DNA of 64,000 nucleotides from Pseudomonas oryzihabitans (GTDB lineage Bacteria > Pseudomonadota > Gammaproteobacteria > Pseudomonadales > Pseudomonadaceae): assembly GCF_007665395.1 (NCBI RefSeq), contig NZ_VDND01000009.1:62001-126000 (forward strand), written 5' to 3'. Under the pieces are notes generated by a model. The model had not been told where the DNA came from and did not search any database. It saw nothing but the letters and a program-made list of their open reading frames with translations. This document shows positions 8,477 to 16,870 of this stretch, piece by piece; the stretch's first letter is position 1; each line of letters starts with the position of its first letter. Made by a program: the position numbers and the translations under genes.

Positions 8477-10415
8477 AAAGCACTTTCTCCAGAAACTTTA
8501 CCTGTCGTCCCGTCGACGATTGAAGTGCTTCGTCTTCTTCAAGGCTATGCATCTCTCTCAAATCCTCTAGAAGGCCAGCGAGCATTGGCCGTTTGGATCT
8601 ATCAAATAGTGCTTTGGAGCAAGACATGCATTCCTCAATATTATCTATACCTCCAGACGGGCAAAATTCTGTACTAAGGCACAGACCTGCCATGGTAGGA
8701 CGCAAAGCAATCTCTCCTTTACGCGCCAAGCCTGCTATTTTTTTAAGATCACCCACAGACATGAATGAAACGAGGATATTTTTGTTTGCTTCGCCTAGGG
8801 GAGAAATGAACCTATCTTCTTTAAGCAGTAGAGCCTCACGCGCGATGCCGTCAAATACCTCAGCACGAAATTCATTTACCATACTTCTATCAAACGTAAA
8901 CCGTGATGAGTTTCGACCATAGTAGAACGCCATTTGTGGAGTCAAGTGCTTCAATTCATACTGCAACGATCTATTGCTGACCAATCCAGAGCATGCAGCA
9001 TTCACGGCAAGCGTTCGACGCAACTGATGTAACGAAAGACCCCACGGCTGACCGACTTGTACTTTAGTCGCATTTAAGGAATCTGTGGCAGAGAAAGCCT
9101 CGTGCATATCTTCCGCAGTGACTATGAGATCATCAGTATTGAACAATCCAGGACAACGCTCTTTCCATCTTGAATAATCCAAATTCAGAAGAAAGATAGC
9201 ATGATCAGAAACGTGATCTCTGCATCCACGCCCCCAAGGCTCGTAACTACCTATGGAGAGCAATGGATCAATGACATCCTGCTCACTTAATTGAAGTTTC
9301 GGATTGTGCTTAGCAATCCAAATTCGAAGCTCGGCAATCTCTTTCAACACCTCAAAAGCAACCTTCACTTTTGAAGAAGTTATCCACTTGGCATTATCAT
9401 CGCTGACAGCTTTAGTAGTTCTTCCTCTTATTAAAAAAATCTCGCCAAATAGATTATCATTCTCTGAATAAAGTGAAGAGGCCCTTAAGCTTTGTAATTC
9501 CTGCTTTCTAAGCCCACTATAATTTGCAATGTAAACGTTTCCTATAAAAACCATGGCGCTCAGATATTTTGACAGGGTTCTGCCGGCGGTCCGAAAGCCA
9601 TTGTACTTGTAGTCAGCCCCCCACTTACTGAGTAGCTCATCCAAACCAGCATCAATTATATACTGGCGAACTTTGTGATTTATGACCTTAAGCGATTTAC
9701 GATCGCACGCCTGCTTAATTTCGAACGCTCTTTCAACACCAAAAGCATCTAGATACAAATTAGAGATATCGATGAATACCTCACGTATGCGATTTTTATG
9801 CAACACGAAGTCTAAGAGCGCTTCAGATAAGCGAGACGTTTGGTAGGTCCAAATACGCGTGGGAATATAGGGCGTCTGAGAAATAACGACAGGCAAATCG
9901 TTGAGAAATGCTCGATTCACACTTTGTGGCGACAGTATGAAAAAACCTAAATCTTCCTTAAGATAGTATATGTTTAATAAAAGCTGTCTTGTGCATTCTT
10001 TTTTTGAAGAAAGACACCGAGCTGAGACCTCATCTATAACTCTAGGAAAATTTTCAAGCTCATCAATTAATATACCTTTTTCATCACACAATCTAAATAT
10101 GCCTAGCAGACAGTTAAAATAATGACGCAAAGTCGAAGGGCGTATCGGGTGCGAACCTTTCGCATAAATAAAGTAAAGTAGCTCCCGAAGACGCTTTCCA
10201 TTTTCGTCGTTTAGTCTGATTTTTTTCGACGGGTCGTTTCCGAAATGAACTTTAATAAATCCACCCGACCTACCGGGAAATCTCCATTCGGCATCTCCGT
10301 ACCTGGACAATACGGCGCCATTTGACAACTGAACTATCGGATGGTCATTTGCTGGAGGGAATTGACGCGAAAAACCAACTCCACATATAAGATTATCATT
10401 GGAGGATAATTTCAT
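8463..10415 (-). CDS. ginC: Third tyrosine recombinase of the trio (GinC-like)
   Basis: A 650-residue site-specific recombinase whose catalytic set appears complete: Arg303 (SGLRKQEL), Lys335, His463-x-x-Arg466 (HQLR), His490 and the nucleophile Tyr499 nine residues later. The long N-terminal part should hold the SAM-like and core DNA-binding domains. After the catalytic domain lies a Cys cluster (C579, C585, C596, C599) that could bind zinc. The ATG overlaps the stop of the preceding recombinase (ATGA), so the module is translated as a unit. In GInts each of the three recombinases is essential. Low GC and AT-rich codon use contrast with the host genes to the right. Confidence 0.82.
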   Translation of the reverse strand: MKLSSNDNLICGVGFSRQFPPANDHPIVQLSNGAVLSRYGDAEWRFPGRSGGFIKVHFGNDPSKKIRLNDENGKRLRELLYFIYAKGSHPIRPSTLRHYFNCLLGIFRLCDEKGILIDELENFPRVIDEVSARCLSSKKECTRQLLLNIYYLKEDLGFFILSPQSVNRAFLNDLPVVISQTPYIPTRIWTYQTSRLSEALLDFVLHKNRIREVFIDISNLYLDAFGVERAFEIKQACDRKSLKVINHKVRQYIIDAGLDELLSKWGADYKYNGFRTAGRTLSKYLSAMVFIGNVYIANYSGLRKQELQSLRASSLYSENDNLFGEIFLIRGRTTKAVSDDNAKWITSSKVKVAFEVLKEIAELRIWIAKHNPKLQLSEQDVIDPLLSIGSYEPWGRGCRDHVSDHAIFLLNLDYSRWKERCPGLFNTDDLIVTAEDMHEAFSATDSLNATKVQVGQPWGLSLHQLRRTLAVNAACSGLVSNRSLQYELKHLTPQMAFYYGRNSSRFTFDRSMVNEFRAEVFDGIAREALLLKEDRFISPLGEANKNILVSFMSVGDLKKIAGLARKGEIALRPTMAGLCLSTEFCPSGGIDNIEECMSCSKALFDRSKRPMLAGLLEDLREMHSLEEDEALQSSTGRQVKFLEKVLYEVY

Positions 10416-12094
10416 TTGACTCCACCATTAACAAGAGCAATATAGAGCCGCCACCTTGGATGATAATTTTCCTGTAGAACATTTTCATTAGCCAAATCAA
10501 TAAATCCTTGGCATTTTGAGTTTTGGCCCGAAAATGCAGTTAGAATCTCATCAATCCTTGTGAGCAAAATTTCGTATTGCTCAAGCACAGGAGGCAAGGA
10601 AGAGATGTTTTTTAAATTAACACTCTCAATTAACTTTAAATATCGATAGGAAATGAGCGACCATACGTAGTCATAGCTCGCTACGCCGCTATAACTGGTA
10701 CAAAAAAGACATGCAGCGACATTTTTACAGTCTGGAAGAAGTAGAGAGCCTTCATAGCCATCAACCCTGCCGGGGATCTTGGAACACAGCCCGAGTGCTA
10801 CGGTCGGGCTTGTCTTATCCAATAAGGTAAAGAAATTCTTCCATTCGATCTTGGCAAGCGAAGGATCAGGTTTCGAATAATTTCGGTAAAGCGTCTCTAC
10901 GGTGTGCTGCATCATGTCAGCCACTACGCGCGGCGAGCCCCCTCTCTTTAACAACCAATTGCTTTTACTTTTCCTTAGTTTCATAGGTGATACATATACG
11001 CGACGTGCGCGAATCAATGCGTTTTGTAACGTTCTCAGGCCTTTGTCGTTAATGGTCGAGTTCGACCTATTGATATTTAATGGAAACAGTTCATCCCGAT
11101 CTACGTATAATTTCAGATGCTCTCTAAACTCAAGATATTGCTTAAAGTGTGACAGATACTCTGGATATAAAAAAAAGAGGACATCACCTTTTCTGCGACC
11201 TTTGTACTTTCTTACTTCGTAACCGCCTTTCCAAGATTGAAACCGGTAATCACCTAAAGTTAATTCAATGGCCTGCCCTAGATTCATAGCCGTTTGCGCT
11301 ATAAAATACGACAATTCGGCTTGAATCCTTAGGTTCACCAGAGGAGATCTTTTTTTTAACAAGACCTCTGCAGATATCGGCGCTCTATTTCTAATCTCTT
11401 GAGGGCGTATCATTCTATATGGTTGTTTCAAGCTACATGGGAGCTCTGCCCAAAATCCATAGCTTCCAAAATAGACGCGAACTGGCAGTGCTTGTAGCAT
11501 CCTCTCTATAGTAAGCTCTTCGATTATAGCGAGTAGATCTGCACAATAGTCTAGAACTACCCCCTCGCTGATCGATAAATCTCGCTGTTGTTTTTGCCGG
11601 CGGTCAAACCTTGCGAGTCCTGCGAGTTTTTTCAGTTGAAACGGATCAGCTATACCCCTTAAGAAGGTTTTCATGACAGTCATAATCATGTGATAGGCAC
11701 GCCCTCCGCTCACCTCACCTTTTCTGACTTCCTCGTACATATAGTCTGTCCACGCCGCAAAGACTTTCGTTACAGACGTAACATTTAAACGCAAATCGTA
11801 GTCGTCAGCGAATCGGAACATCCTGGATAGAATGATCATCTCTTCGCTTAATCCGCGCAAACTTACACCACTTTCCATTTTATTGACGCAGTTGTTACGT
11901 AGAATCCTGACTAATTTCAAACGCGCGGTATCAGGGTCTGAATACGACCCTGAACTGGCAGAGGTCATGAACACCCGATATGGTACTTTAAATGCATTTT
12001 TATAAAGACATCTGATAAAGAAATTTGCAAATGAACGGCTCTGACCAAAGCTAAATGAGACTTTTAGATCTGGGTATTTATCCAACATGGTCAC
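10412..12094 (-). CDS. ginB: Second tyrosine recombinase of the trio, degenerate active site (GinB-like)
   Basis: A 560-residue recombinase-fold protein between the other two, overlapping both by four bases. By position I align Gln274 (NLGQAIEL) where the first catalytic Arg should be, and Met371 where the His of HxxR should be. Lys298, Arg374, His397 and Tyr406 are kept. It may therefore be a structural or partner subunit, or one that acts only within a heteromeric complex. Cysteines C456, C462 and C465 after the catalytic region resemble the cluster in the next protein. Family precedent: multi-recombinase elements (Tn554, RIT and GInt) need all their recombinases. The residue assignments are my reading without an alignment. 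Confidence 0.8.
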   Translation of the reverse strand: MTMLDKYPDLKVSFSFGQSRSFANFFIRCLYKNAFKVPYRVFMTSASSGSYSDPDTARLKLVRILRNNCVNKMESGVSLRGLSEEMIILSRMFRFADDYDLRLNVTSVTKVFAAWTDYMYEEVRKGEVSGGRAYHMIMTVMKTFLRGIADPFQLKKLAGLARFDRRQKQQRDLSISEGVVLDYCADLLAIIEELTIERMLQALPVRVYFGSYGFWAELPCSLKQPYRMIRPQEIRNRAPISAEVLLKKRSPLVNLRIQAELSYFIAQTAMNLGQAIELTLGDYRFQSWKGGYEVRKYKGRRKGDVLFFLYPEYLSHFKQYLEFREHLKLYVDRDELFPLNINRSNSTINDKGLRTLQNALIRARRVYVSPMKLRKSKSNWLLKRGGSPRVVADMMQHTVETLYRNYSKPDPSLAKIEWKNFFTLLDKTSPTVALGLCSKIPGRVDGYEGSLLLPDCKNVAACLFCTSYSGVASYDYVWSLISYRYLKLIESVNLKNISSLPPVLEQYEILLTRIDEILTAFSGQNSKCQGFIDLANENVLQENYHPRWRLYIALVNGGVK

Positions 12095-13389
12095 TTTCTC
12101 TCTCGAACAGAGATGGCATGCTGGATAACGTCTCTAGTGAAGTCATCAGCCCATTTGCTGAGCACACCGTGTTCCTGAACAAACTTTATATAACGCATTG
12201 ATGTACTCTCATTTTTATGCAAAAGAAGTTCGCGCACCAGCGCGATAGCTCCACCAATATTTTCACCACAATTCGCTAAAGCAATCTCTGCAACGTTAGT
12301 AGCAAACGTGGCTCGTGTCTGGTGAAATTTAAAATGATGAGTACTTATAGATTTTTCGCCTATTTTCTTTCTTAACCGAGACATTTCTACATCGACTGTA
12401 GGATGTCCTAACTTTTTTTCGTCATAGTAACTTCTCCCGTTTCTATTCAAGAACACATGCCCTTTATTTAGCGACGGAGCTTTCGCCGCCCTTATTAGCC
12501 GCCGAGGGCTTTTAACATAGACGAGAAGCTCCATGAGAAGAAATCTCGGAATGATAACTTCTCCATTTACGTTATTTTTTGTCTTAACTGGAGCCCCGAT
12601 TGCGCCAGGGCCAATCCTGATCCAGAAGAGCTCTGGCGTCGAATGATGGCGAAAGGCTGTCTCTAGCGTTTTGATTTTTAAATCGCAAATACTTCCAATA
12701 CGCATACCGGTATAAAACCCGAGCAGCAACATCAGATACAACTCAATTGATGCGCGCTCCTTCGCCACTTCAAGTAAAGCGTCGCGATCTTCTTTACTAA
12801 TAGGTTGAAGCCCGTCTTCGAGAATCGTTCCTCTTCTAGACCTATTAGGAACCGCCAAGCGAGACGACCTTACCTTTAATTTTCGTATCAATCCGTTCGA
12901 GGTTATATGGCTAAATGAAATTTCAGTATCAGCGCATAAATTTTCCGGCGCTTCTATAACACCTGAATCCTGCGTCCACCTGTAAAAATTTAATACACTA
13001 TTCATCCTGAAAGATGCTAGTGACGATGCGATCTGCCCTTTATTTCTCTTATCGATCAAATATCCTCTATACATGTTTAGAGGCCTGACGGATTCTCGAT
13101 AATTAAATTTATCCCAAGCTAACTCGTATTCTTCTAAAAATCGCATATAAGCTAGCAAACTCTTCGCAATTGATACGAGAGTTAGAACACTTATACTTGA
13201 CCTTATAATTTCATTCACACGACTATGAAGATATAGGTTTGCCGCGTTCCATGGAAATCGATTCTTCCAGTAAAGTTGAGGAAAGCTATCTACCTTTACT
13301 TCTTCGCTAATAGCCTTGTAATCAAGGATATTGGCGAAGTCGAAATCTGGATGAATAGGAGAAAACACTATTAGCTCTAAACGCGCCAT
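12091..13389 (-). CDS. ginA: First tyrosine recombinase of the trio (GinA-like)
   Basis: A 432-residue tyrosine recombinase with a full catalytic set: Arg230 (TGMRIGS), Lys269, His356-x-x-Arg359 (HQTR), His391 and Tyr400 (MRYIKF). The N-terminal 190 residues form the DNA-binding arm. AGGAGAG lies a few bases upstream of the ATG at 13389, so this is the first gene of the operon. Its start is only about 65 bases from the interrupted DksA-like gene, which puts the operon at the very end of the element, as in GInt islands. Any promoter must lie in that short end segment or read in from the host gene. Confidence 0.83.
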   Translation of the reverse strand: MARLELIVFSPIHPDFDFANILDYKAISEEVKVDSFPQLYWKNRFPWNAANLYLHSRVNEIIRSSISVLTLVSIAKSLLAYMRFLEEYELAWDKFNYRESVRPLNMYRGYLIDKRNKGQIASSLASFRMNSVLNFYRWTQDSGVIEAPENLCADTEISFSHITSNGLIRKLKVRSSRLAVPNRSRRGTILEDGLQPISKEDRDALLEVAKERASIELYLMLLLGFYTGMRIGSICDLKIKTLETAFRHHSTPELFWIRIGPGAIGAPVKTKNNVNGEVIIPRFLLMELLVYVKSPRRLIRAAKAPSLNKGHVFLNRNGRSYYDEKKLGHPTVDVEMSRLRKKIGEKSISTHHFKFHQTRATFATNVAEIALANCGENIGGAIALVRELLLHKNESTSMRYIKFVQEHGVLSKWADDFTRDVIQHAISVRERK

Positions 13390-13424
13390 ATCTCTCTCCT
13401 AGATGCTTTGTCCACAGGCTAGCA

Positions 13425-13464
13425 TGTAGGGGTGACATGTCCATGCACGCTGTGTTAGGGGTGC
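13425..13464. repeat. Candidate recombination site at the island/chromosome junction
   Basis: TAGGGGTG occurs twice, 30 bases apart (13427-13434 and 13457-13464). Between them is a perfect palindrome GACATGTC (13434-13441), nested in a GCATG...CATGC inverted arrangement. The right copy falls exactly where the DksA reading frame loses its family sequence. This layout suits binding and cleavage by several recombinase subunits, but cleavage has not been shown. Confidence 0.45.
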
Positions 13465-13757
13465 TCGGCGCACCAGCCGTAGTCCTCGCGAGCCAGGCGC
13501 TCCAAGGCCTCGTCGATCTTGTCCAGCAGCTTCTTCTCCCGCTCCAGCTGGCGCAGTTGCCATTGGCGCTGTTGCTCGGCGTTGCCGACGTCGGCCGGAT
13601 CGCCGTGGGCGTCCACGGCACGCAAGTCCTCCACCTGCTCATCGATCAGCCGCTGCAGATCACCGCGCTGGGCCAGCAGCAAGGCGCGGAAGAAGCCCCG
13701 CTGGGCCTCGTTCATGTAGTTCACATCGGGTTGGCCAAGGAGTTCTTCAGGGGTCAT
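13455..13757 (-). pseudogene. dksA2: dksA2-like gene truncated at its 3' end by island insertion
   Basis: TraR/DksA family regulator that should bind the RNA polymerase secondary channel. The start at 13757 has GGAGAA upstream. The remaining 100 residues keep the N-terminus, both coiled-coil helices and the tip (DPADVG, with two Asp but without the usual following Ala). The frame runs to YGWC at the start of the C-terminal globular domain, then changes to AEHP and stops. About 30 residues of the fold and the C-terminal helix are missing. Having YGWC rather than a full Cys4 finger, plus a Zur-type site upstream, fits the zinc-independent DksA2 paralogue. It may still be transcribed; function is doubtful. 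Confidence 0.75.
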
Positions 13758-13778
13758 GGGCAGTTCTCCACCAGCAGA

Positions 13779-13793
13779 TGTTATATTATAACA
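13779..13793. promoter_or_regulatory. Perfect Zur-type operator
   Basis: TGTTATATTATAACA is a perfect 7+1+7 palindrome matching the proteobacterial Zur box core (GTTATAnnATAAC type). It lies 22 bases upstream of the dksA2 start. Zur represses its targets when zinc is plentiful, so dksA2 would be induced by zinc starvation, as known for the Pseudomonas aeruginosa paralogue. Confidence 0.8.
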
Positions 13794-13911
13794 CTTCCCG
13801 TCCGCTCTGGCTCGCTTCTGCCACCCGTAGAACCCGTCACAAAAATTCCGTAGTGCTTCCACCAAAACCACTACACAAAGCCAAAAGCCTATGCGACAGT
13901 AACGTCACAAC

Positions 13912-13922
13912 CTGTATGACAA
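13912..13922. promoter_or_regulatory. Candidate GntR/FCD operator
   Basis: CTGTATGACAA has the TGT-N3-ACA form common for FadR/FCD-type GntR regulators. It lies 26 bases before the chosen GntR start and would suit autoregulation. It is a single copy and a short motif, so the call is weak. Confidence 0.3.
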
Positions 13923-13948
13923 CCTTACAACCAGATAAGCAGGTCTCC

Positions 13949-14653
13949 ATGTTTGCCAAGGTTCCCGCCAACGTCCTGAGCGACAACGTCGCCCAGCAAC
14001 TGCTGGACAAGATCGAAGCCGGCGTCTTCGCCCCCGGCAGCAAGATCCCCAGCGAGGCCCTGCTCTCCGAAGCCTTCGGGGTCAGCCGCACCGTGGTGCG
14101 CGAAGCCATCTCGCGACTGAAGAACGAAGGCGTGCTGCAGCCCCAGCAGGGTCGCGGCATCTTCGTCACCGCCCATGCCGCCATCCGCCCGCTGCGTATC
14201 GATGCCGACGAAGCCAGCCTACCCGGCAGCGTCTTCCACTTGCTCGACCTGCGCCGCGCCATCGAGGCCGAGATCGCCTCCGAAGCCGCCATCAACCGCA
14301 GCGAGACCGACCTGGTCGCCATCGACGAGGCCCTGGCCGCCATCGACGAAGACGTCGCCGACGGCCATGACGGGGTGCGCGCCGATGTGGCCTTCCATCG
14401 CACCATCGCCCAGGCCACCGGCAATCCCTACTTCATCAGGACCCTGGAATTCGTCAGCCAGTACCTGGAGACGGCCACGCGCATCACCCGCACCAACGAG
14501 GCGCGGCGCGAGGACTTTTCCCGCCAGGTGCACGAAGAACACCAGGCCATCGTCGCCGCCATTCGCCTCGGCGATCCCCTGGCCGCCGCCAACGCCGCCC
14601 GCCAGCACATCTACAACGCCGCCCGCCGTCTACGGCAGGCTGGCTTCGCCTGA
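13949..14653 (+). CDS. GntR family (FCD) transcriptional regulator of the tetronate operon
   Basis: A 234-residue regulator with an N-terminal winged helix-turn-helix (about residues 10-75; IPSEALLSEAFGVSRTVVREAISRLKNEGVL) and a C-terminal all-helical FCD ligand domain. The FCD metal-site residues appear in DLRRAIE, FHRTIAQATGN and VHEEHQAIVAAI. I start it at 13949 because the protein then begins with MFAKV; an in-frame ATG at 13916 would overlap a candidate operator. It is the first gene of a same-strand cluster for four-carbon sugar-acid breakdown, with 22 bases to the next gene. It probably responds to a tetronate or a pathway intermediate and controls its own operon. Confidence 0.85.
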   Translation: MFAKVPANVLSDNVAQQLLDKIEAGVFAPGSKIPSEALLSEAFGVSRTVVREAISRLKNEGVLQPQQGRGIFVTAHAAIRPLRIDADEASLPGSVFHLLDLRRAIEAEIASEAAINRSETDLVAIDEALAAIDEDVADGHDGVRADVAFHRTIAQATGNPYFIRTLEFVSQYLETATRITRTNEARREDFSRQVHEEHQAIVAAIRLGDPLAAANAARQHIYNAARRLRQAGFA

Positions 14654-14675
14654 GCTTTTTACGGAGAACAACAAG

Positions 14676-15569
14676 ATGCAAGACAACGTCGGTGTCATCG
14701 GCCTCGGGGCCATGGGTCTGGGCGTCGCCCGTTCGCTGCTGCGCGCGGGCTTCGCCGTGCATGCCTGTGACGTGCGCGCCAGCGTGCTGGAAGCCTTCGC
14801 CAGCGAAGGCGGCGTGGCCTGCACCTCGCCTGCGGCCCTGGCCGACAGCTGCGACATCCTCATCACCGTGGTGGTCAACGCCGAGCAGACCGAAGCCGTG
14901 CTGTTCGGTGAAGGCGGCGCCGTCTCTGCCCTGCGTCCGGGCAGCCTGGTGATCGCCTGCGCCACCGTGGCGCCGGCCTATGCCGTCGAGCTGGGCGAGC
15001 GCCTGGCCGAGCGCGGCATCCTGCTGCTCGACGCCCCGCTGTCCGGTGGCGCGGCCAAGGCCGCCAGCGGCGAGATGACCATGATGACCTCCGGTACCGC
15101 GGAAGCCTATGCCAAGGGCGAGGCGGTCCTGGCCGCCATGGCTGGCAAGGTCTATCGCTTGGGCGATGCGCCTGGCCAGGGTTCCAAGGTCAAGATCATC
15201 AACCAGCTGTTGGCCGGGGTGCATATTGCCGCCTCCGCCGAGGCCATGGCCCTGGGCCTGCGCGAAGGCGTCGATCCAGAGGCCCTCTACGAGGTAATCA
15301 CCCACAGCGCCGGCAATTCCTGGATGTTCGAGAATCGCGTGCCGCACATCCTCAAGGCCGACTACACCCCGCTGTCCGCCGTGGACATCTTCGTCAAGGA
15401 CCTGGGCCTGGTGCTGGATACCGCGCGCACCTCGAAATTCCCGCTGCCGCTGTCGGCCACCGCCCACCAGATGTTCATGCAGGCCTCCACCGCCGGCTAC
15501 GGTCGTGAAGACGATTCGGCCGTGATCAAGATCTTCCCGGGCATCGAGCTGCCCAAGGCCGCGGAGTGA
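14676..15569 (+). CDS. ltnD: L-threonate dehydrogenase (3-hydroxyisobutyrate dehydrogenase family)
   Basis: A 297-residue NAD-dependent dehydrogenase of the beta-hydroxyacid family. The Rossmann motif GLGAMG is at residues 8-13. The conserved substrate segment DAPLSGGAAKAASGEM and a KxxNQ helix (KIINQLLAG) with the catalytic Lys follow. LtnD oxidises the C2 hydroxyl of L-threonate to give 2-oxo-tetronate. The start follows ACGGAGAA. The four neighbours (kinase, decarboxylase, permease, isomerase) are exactly the other parts of that route, which is the main reason for choosing LtnD over other members of the family. Confidence 0.85.
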   Translation: MQDNVGVIGLGAMGLGVARSLLRAGFAVHACDVRASVLEAFASEGGVACTSPAALADSCDILITVVVNAEQTEAVLFGEGGAVSALRPGSLVIACATVAPAYAVELGERLAERGILLLDAPLSGGAAKAASGEMTMMTSGTAEAYAKGEAVLAAMAGKVYRLGDAPGQGSKVKIINQLLAGVHIAASAEAMALGLREGVDPEALYEVITHSAGNSWMFENRVPHILKADYTPLSAVDIFVKDLGLVLDTARTSKFPLPLSATAHQMFMQASTAGYGREDDSAVIKIFPGIELPKAAE

Positions 15570-15574
15570 AACCC

Positions 15575-16870
15575 ATGAGCGCGACCGAGACCCGCCCGCT
15601 GCTGGGCTGCATCGCCGACGACTTCACCGGCGCCACCGATCTCGCCAACATGCTGGTGCGCGGCGGCATGCGCACCGTGCAGGTGATCGGCGTACCCGCG
15701 GCGGATGCCGAACTGGAAGCCGCCGACGCTGTGGTAGTGGCCTTGAAATCCCGCACCACCCCGGCCGCCGAGGCGGTGAGCGAATCCCTGGCCGCCCTCG
15801 CCTGGCTGCGCCAGCGCGGTTGCCGGCAATTCTTCTTCAAGTACTGCTCCACCTTCGACTCCACCGCGGAAGGCAACATCGGCCCGGTGGCCGAGGCCCT
15901 GCAGCAGGCGCTGGACTGCGACTTCACCCTGGCCTGCCCGGCCTTCCCGGAGACCGGGCGTACCCTGTTCCGCGGCCATCTGTTCGTCCAGGACCAGCTG
16001 CTCAGCGAGTCCGGCATGCAGCACCACCCGCTGACGCCCATGGGCGACTCCAATCTGGTGCGGGTGCTGCAAGCCCAGAGCCGCGGCAAGGTGGGTCTGC
16101 TGCGCTACGACCAGGTCGCCAAGGGCCCTGAAGCCGTACGCGCGGCCATCGCCGCACTGCGCGAGTCGGGTCATCGCCTGGCCATCGCCGATGCCCTGTC
16201 CGATGCCGATCTGCATACCCTGGGCGCGGCCTGTGCCGAGCTGCCCCTGGTGACCGGTGGTTCGGGCATCGCCCAGGGCCTGCCGGAGAATTTCCGCCGC
16301 GCCGGCCTGTTGCAGGCGCACGATGCCGCCGCCCTGGAGCTGCCCGCCGCCGGTGGCGAAGCCGTGCTGGCCGGCAGCGCCTCCCAGGCGACCAATGGCC
16401 AGGTCGCCGCCTGGCTGGAAGCCGGTCGCCCGGCCCTGCGCCTGGATCCGCTGGCGCTGGCCCAGGGTGACGACAGTATCGACGCCGCCCTCGCCTGGGC
16501 GCGCGAGCAGGGCCAGGCCGTGCTGATCTATGCCACCAGCCCCGCCGACGAGGTCAAGGCCATTCAGCGCGAGCTGGGCGTAGCACGCGCCGGTGAGCTG
16601 GTGGAACGTGCGCTCGGCCTGATCGCCCGCGGCCTGTTCGACGGCGGCGTGCGCCGCCTGGTGGTGGCCGGTGGCGAGACCTCCGGCGCCGTGGTCCAGG
16701 CGCTGGGCGTGCGGAGCCTGCGCATCGGCGCCCAGATCGATCCGGGCGTGCCGGCGACCCTCGGCCAGGTACAGGGCGAACCCCTGGCCCTGGCGCTCAA
16801 GTCCGGCAACTTCGGCAGTCGCGACTTCTTTGCCAAGGCCCTGCGCCAGCTGGCAGGAGAACAGCCATGA
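15575..16870 (+). CDS. otnK: 3-oxo-tetronate 4-kinase
   Basis: A 431-residue four-carbon acid sugar kinase (former DUF1537). It phosphorylates 3-oxo-tetronate at O4 using ATP. The N-terminal domain begins with LLGCIADDFTGATDLANML, whose DDFTGATD motif marks the family. The C-terminal nucleotide-binding domain has VLAGSAS and VVAGGETSGAVVQAL. I use the ATG at 15575 rather than a GTG nine bases earlier. Its stop overlaps the next start as ATGA. Confidence 0.9.
   Translation: MSATETRPLLGCIADDFTGATDLANMLVRGGMRTVQVIGVPAADAELEAADAVVVALKSRTTPAAEAVSESLAALAWLRQRGCRQFFFKYCSTFDSTAEGNIGPVAEALQQALDCDFTLACPAFPETGRTLFRGHLFVQDQLLSESGMQHHPLTPMGDSNLVRVLQAQSRGKVGLLRYDQVAKGPEAVRAAIAALRESGHRLAIADALSDADLHTLGAACAELPLVTGGSGIAQGLPENFRRAGLLQAHDAAALELPAAGGEAVLAGSASQATNGQVAAWLEAGRPALRLDPLALAQGDDSIDAALAWAREQGQAVLIYATSPADEVKAIQRELGVARAGELVERALGLIARGLFDGGVRRLVVAGGETSGAVVQALGVRSLRIGAQIDPGVPATLGQVQGEPLALALKSGNFGSRDFFAKALRQLAGEQP

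Larger units (their letters stand above)
1..13464. mobile_element. GInt-like genomic island, right-hand part (left end not in window)
   Basis: A four-gene recombinase module (three tyrosine recombinases plus a small DNA-binding protein) lies at the extreme right and abuts a DksA-type gene whose last codons are missing. Everything to its left is richer in A+T than the flanking chromosome, most clearly from 5.0 to 13.4 kb. GInts are built as ginABCD, then cargo, then a short AT-rich end. The left end is not recognisable here and no DksA C-terminal coding remnant is seen in the left 8 kb, so the element probably continues outside. The sugar-import genes are then cargo by inference. A shorter element ending near 6.5 kb cannot be excluded. 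Confidence 0.55.
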
